Assembly (NCBI GenBank): GCA_018697195.1
Contig: CM031858.1
Span: forward strand, 109,058,944 to 109,122,943
Direction: 5' to 3'
Source of the DNA: Certhia americana
Lineage: Eukaryota > Chordata > Aves > Passeriformes > Certhiidae
DNA: 64,000 bases
Position numbers and translations under genes: made by a program. Every line of letters begins with the position of its first letter. The first letter of the stretch is position 1. The notes under the pieces are model-generated. The model ran no database searches. It was given only the letters and a program-made list of their open reading frames with translations, and had not been told where the DNA came from. This document shows, piece after piece, positions 61,401-64,000 of this stretch.

Positions 61401-64000
61401 TTCAGTAAAAAAGAGACTTCCACAAGAGAGACTTTGTGAAATAGACCTATAATTTCATTTAATCTTGTGTACAAAAATGCGTCAGTAGGAAAACTTCTTT
61501 TCTCTGGTGACATTCCTTGCTCAGTTATGCATTAATTATCATTATAAATTCTTACCTTGTAGCTATTAGATCTGCTCAACATTACAATGCCCTGCACTTA
61601 CCACATTTTTTTGTCCTTTCTCCACCAATTTCATCTGTTAGCTGGTTTATCCTGGGATGCTCTTGAAGGGAAATGGGAAATCTGCCAACAGCTTGATTTC
61701 CTGGTGGAACGTGGTGAAATTGAAATTACATGTTTTGCTCAGTGGCAACAATGTTTTCACTTTAAAACAACAGAATATAATTTGTCCATTTCATAGAACT
61801 GTATAAGCAAACTTTTTAACATGCACCATGTCACTTTGATTCACTGGGAAGCAAAACAGTGGCATGGTATTAACTGTAGAAACATGTCATATGCATTAGT
61901 CTGTTCTGGAAACAAGGTGTTCATATGACCTCTTGGCACCAGATAACTAATTAGCTTTGCCTGTTTGGGATTACTGACTCCAGCTACAGTACTTATCTTG
62001 ACTAATTACATGTTTTCTCTTTTCCATGCCAGCATTAATTGTGTAAGCAGAGAGATTTCATAACGATGCTTCATATTGTAAGGAAAAGATCAATTCCAAG
62101 AAATGTAGATGTATTGTTTGAAAATTAAAGCAATACAGTGATTTCAAATATAGCACATAGTAGATGTAAAAATGCATCATCATGTGCCAAACATGTCACA
62201 TATTTGACTCCAGATATTTCTTTGTCTGACTCTCTGCTTTCCAAACTTATCCGGAGAAGAGAACAGACATAGTACCTCTCATGTCTTTGCCCCACAGAGC
62301 TCTTTTCCCATATATCTGTGAATAGTCTACACTCCCTTCATCTCAAAAAGACCATCTCTTTCCTCTGCTTTTTTCTTGTGCAACCAATCCCATGTCATTA
62401 ATACTATCCAGTGCCTCTCAAGTTATTTCTGTTAAAATCTGTGTGTGATAGGAAAGCGTTTGGAAAAGGATGGTCAGCTGTTGATGAGCTAAACACCAGC
62501 ATTACAGCTTCTTGTCCTTGATGCTGTGGAGCATTAAAAAGGGATCAGAGGAACCAGCTGCTGTGAGAAATGTTTATTGTTGCCCTTCATTTCCAATGAG
62601 AACAGCAACACTCTTCTTGTTCTCCCACTCAGCCCAGTCTCTGGGACAGGAAACATGGGGTCACTGCTTGGATCCTATGAAATCCATAAAGAAATGGCAG
62701 TTGTTAAAATAAAATTACTTTAAAAACATTGTTTTACTGCTACAATGGGATATTATTATATGTTTTTATATTCTGTACCAAATTAAATTGTGAGTGACTT
62801 TTAACATAACTAGATATAATCTGTCTTTCCACTAAACTTGAGCCCTTCTTTATATTGGCTCTGTCAATTTAGCATATTTCACTTATTTCCTGAACTCAGA
62901 CATATAATTTTTCCGGTATATTCAGTCCAATTTAAATGTATTGTGAGTGATACACAGAAAATGCACTTATCTATTAATAAATTAAGTTAAAGAAATTCTT
63001 TGTCCACCCTACTAGATTTCTTGGCAACCTTTGCTGTTTGTTTCAGACAAATGATTTTCTACTAGACCTTGCTTTTGCTTCTGATATTTTAGCAAGCATT
63101 TTCCTTTCAAAACTCATGATCAGTGACCCAGAAGTTCAGATACACAATAACCAAGTTGGGGGTGGGCTTACTTTACACAGATTTCCTGGCTTTACTCTTT
63201 AACTAAAAAGCTGAATCATCTTCAAAGATGTACTTAAAAACATTTCAGTAGGGTACTCTTGAAAATTTTCACCTGTTTGTCTCTTACCCCCTTTACAGAA
63301 AAGGGGTTTGCAGATATTCTGAGTAACTCCTAGATAATTCTAGAAGGATTCTGGGGTCTCCATACTCTAAATAACATTAATTTGAAGGGAATATCACCTT
63401 AAGCAATAACAAAGTCAAAAAGGTTATTCATTCTCATAAAAGATATGAGGAAAACATTTGACTATTTCTGCATAGAACTGCTATGTTTGGTTGGGTTTTG
63501 TTTTTTTTTTAATGTAAACTTTGCCTTGTGACTGAAGTTCAACACCTGAGCATAATTCAGGCCAGACTAGGCAACATTTTACTGCATCAGCAACATGAGT
63601 CATAGGACAGTCAATCATAATTTAAAGTCTATGTTCCCAGTGTTTGAAGAACGATATCAACCCCTGTAATATCAGTGACGTTTACGTTGAGCTGTCAACA
63701 GAAATGGAAAGAGCCATGTTGCAATGAATGAAAGTTACTTGCAATTTCTATAAAATATTCCCACATTCACAAATGTCACAGTGACATAGGCTCACATTTT
63801 GTGGGAAATAGAAAACCATAAAACTGTTAGAAAGCTGTGGGAAATCAAATCTCAGAAAAGTAAGAAAATTAAAAGTGAGCAAGGTCAAGAAAATAATAGT
63901 GTGATATCAAAGCCTAGAAAATATGCTAAGAAAGATAGTAGAAATATCTATGCTTAATAACAAATTATTATCCATTGTCTGAAACCATTACAAGAAAGCA
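58456..64000. other. AT-rich non-coding DNA, no gene seen
   Basis: No supportable gene to the end of the window. T-runs lie at 58899-58915 and about 63501-63510. The stretches 60940-61250 and 61960-62130 are repeat-free and are discussed as possible conserved elements. Frames are under 95 codons and show no motif. Confidence 0.5.
58899..58915. repeat. Poly-T run
   Basis: 17 consecutive T in unique sequence. Confidence 0.9.

Noticed and set aside
1..64000. tRNA, rRNA, CRISPR array, bacterial operon, phage or integron signatures
   Set aside because: None found; the CR1 and LTR content shows vertebrate (avian) nuclear DNA.

Overview
The window looks like avian nuclear DNA, most likely from a songbird. 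It is AT-rich and full of homopolymer runs and microsatellites, and it carries several decayed pieces of CR1, the main LINE of birds. It also carries one solitary LTR of about 680 bp that resembles, from memory, a common passerine ERV LTR. There are no operons, ribosome binding sites, tRNA or rRNA genes, CRISPR arrays or other prokaryotic features.

I find no protein-coding gene I can defend. The longest open frames are 100-155 codons. Those I traced run through homopolymers, purine-rich tracts or dead CR1 sequence, or show no family signature. The window is therefore most simply a gene desert or part of a very large intron. The one frame I would look at again is on the minus strand at 30403-30621. 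It is 73 codons, locally less AT-rich, and reads like a membrane-protein fragment, but I cannot assign it.

Layout. 1-9.28 kb: mostly unique AT-rich DNA with a (TTTG)n array and a minus-strand CR1 3' end near 7.6 kb. 9.28-12.5 kb: the densest mobile-element zone, with a solo LTR on the minus strand flanked by matching TCTTAG motifs, a GATA microsatellite, a 54-bp A-rich tail-like run, and a plus-strand CR1 reverse-transcriptase remnant in two overlapping pieces. 12.5-35 kb: unique AT-rich sequence with short inverted repeats, a GC-richer pocket at 24.0-24.4 kb, and a TTTG/TTTTG array at 27.9 kb. 35.0 kb: a perfect (ATTTT)n array containing a 10-N assembly gap whose length does not fit the repeat phase. 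35-64 kb: more unique DNA with a purine-biased tract at 44.4-44.8 kb, a plus-strand CR1 3' end at 49.1 kb, a TA/T/GGTT compound repeat, a possible G-quadruplex on the minus strand at 50.17 kb, and a minus-strand CR1 3' end at 58.4 kb.

I did not find a convincing new biological system. The most useful observations are the overlapping CR1 pieces, the dated-insertion structure of the solo LTR, the out-of-phase assembly gap, the exon-like minus-strand frame, and several non-repetitive stretches that could be conserved non-coding elements. That last idea can only be tested by alignment.
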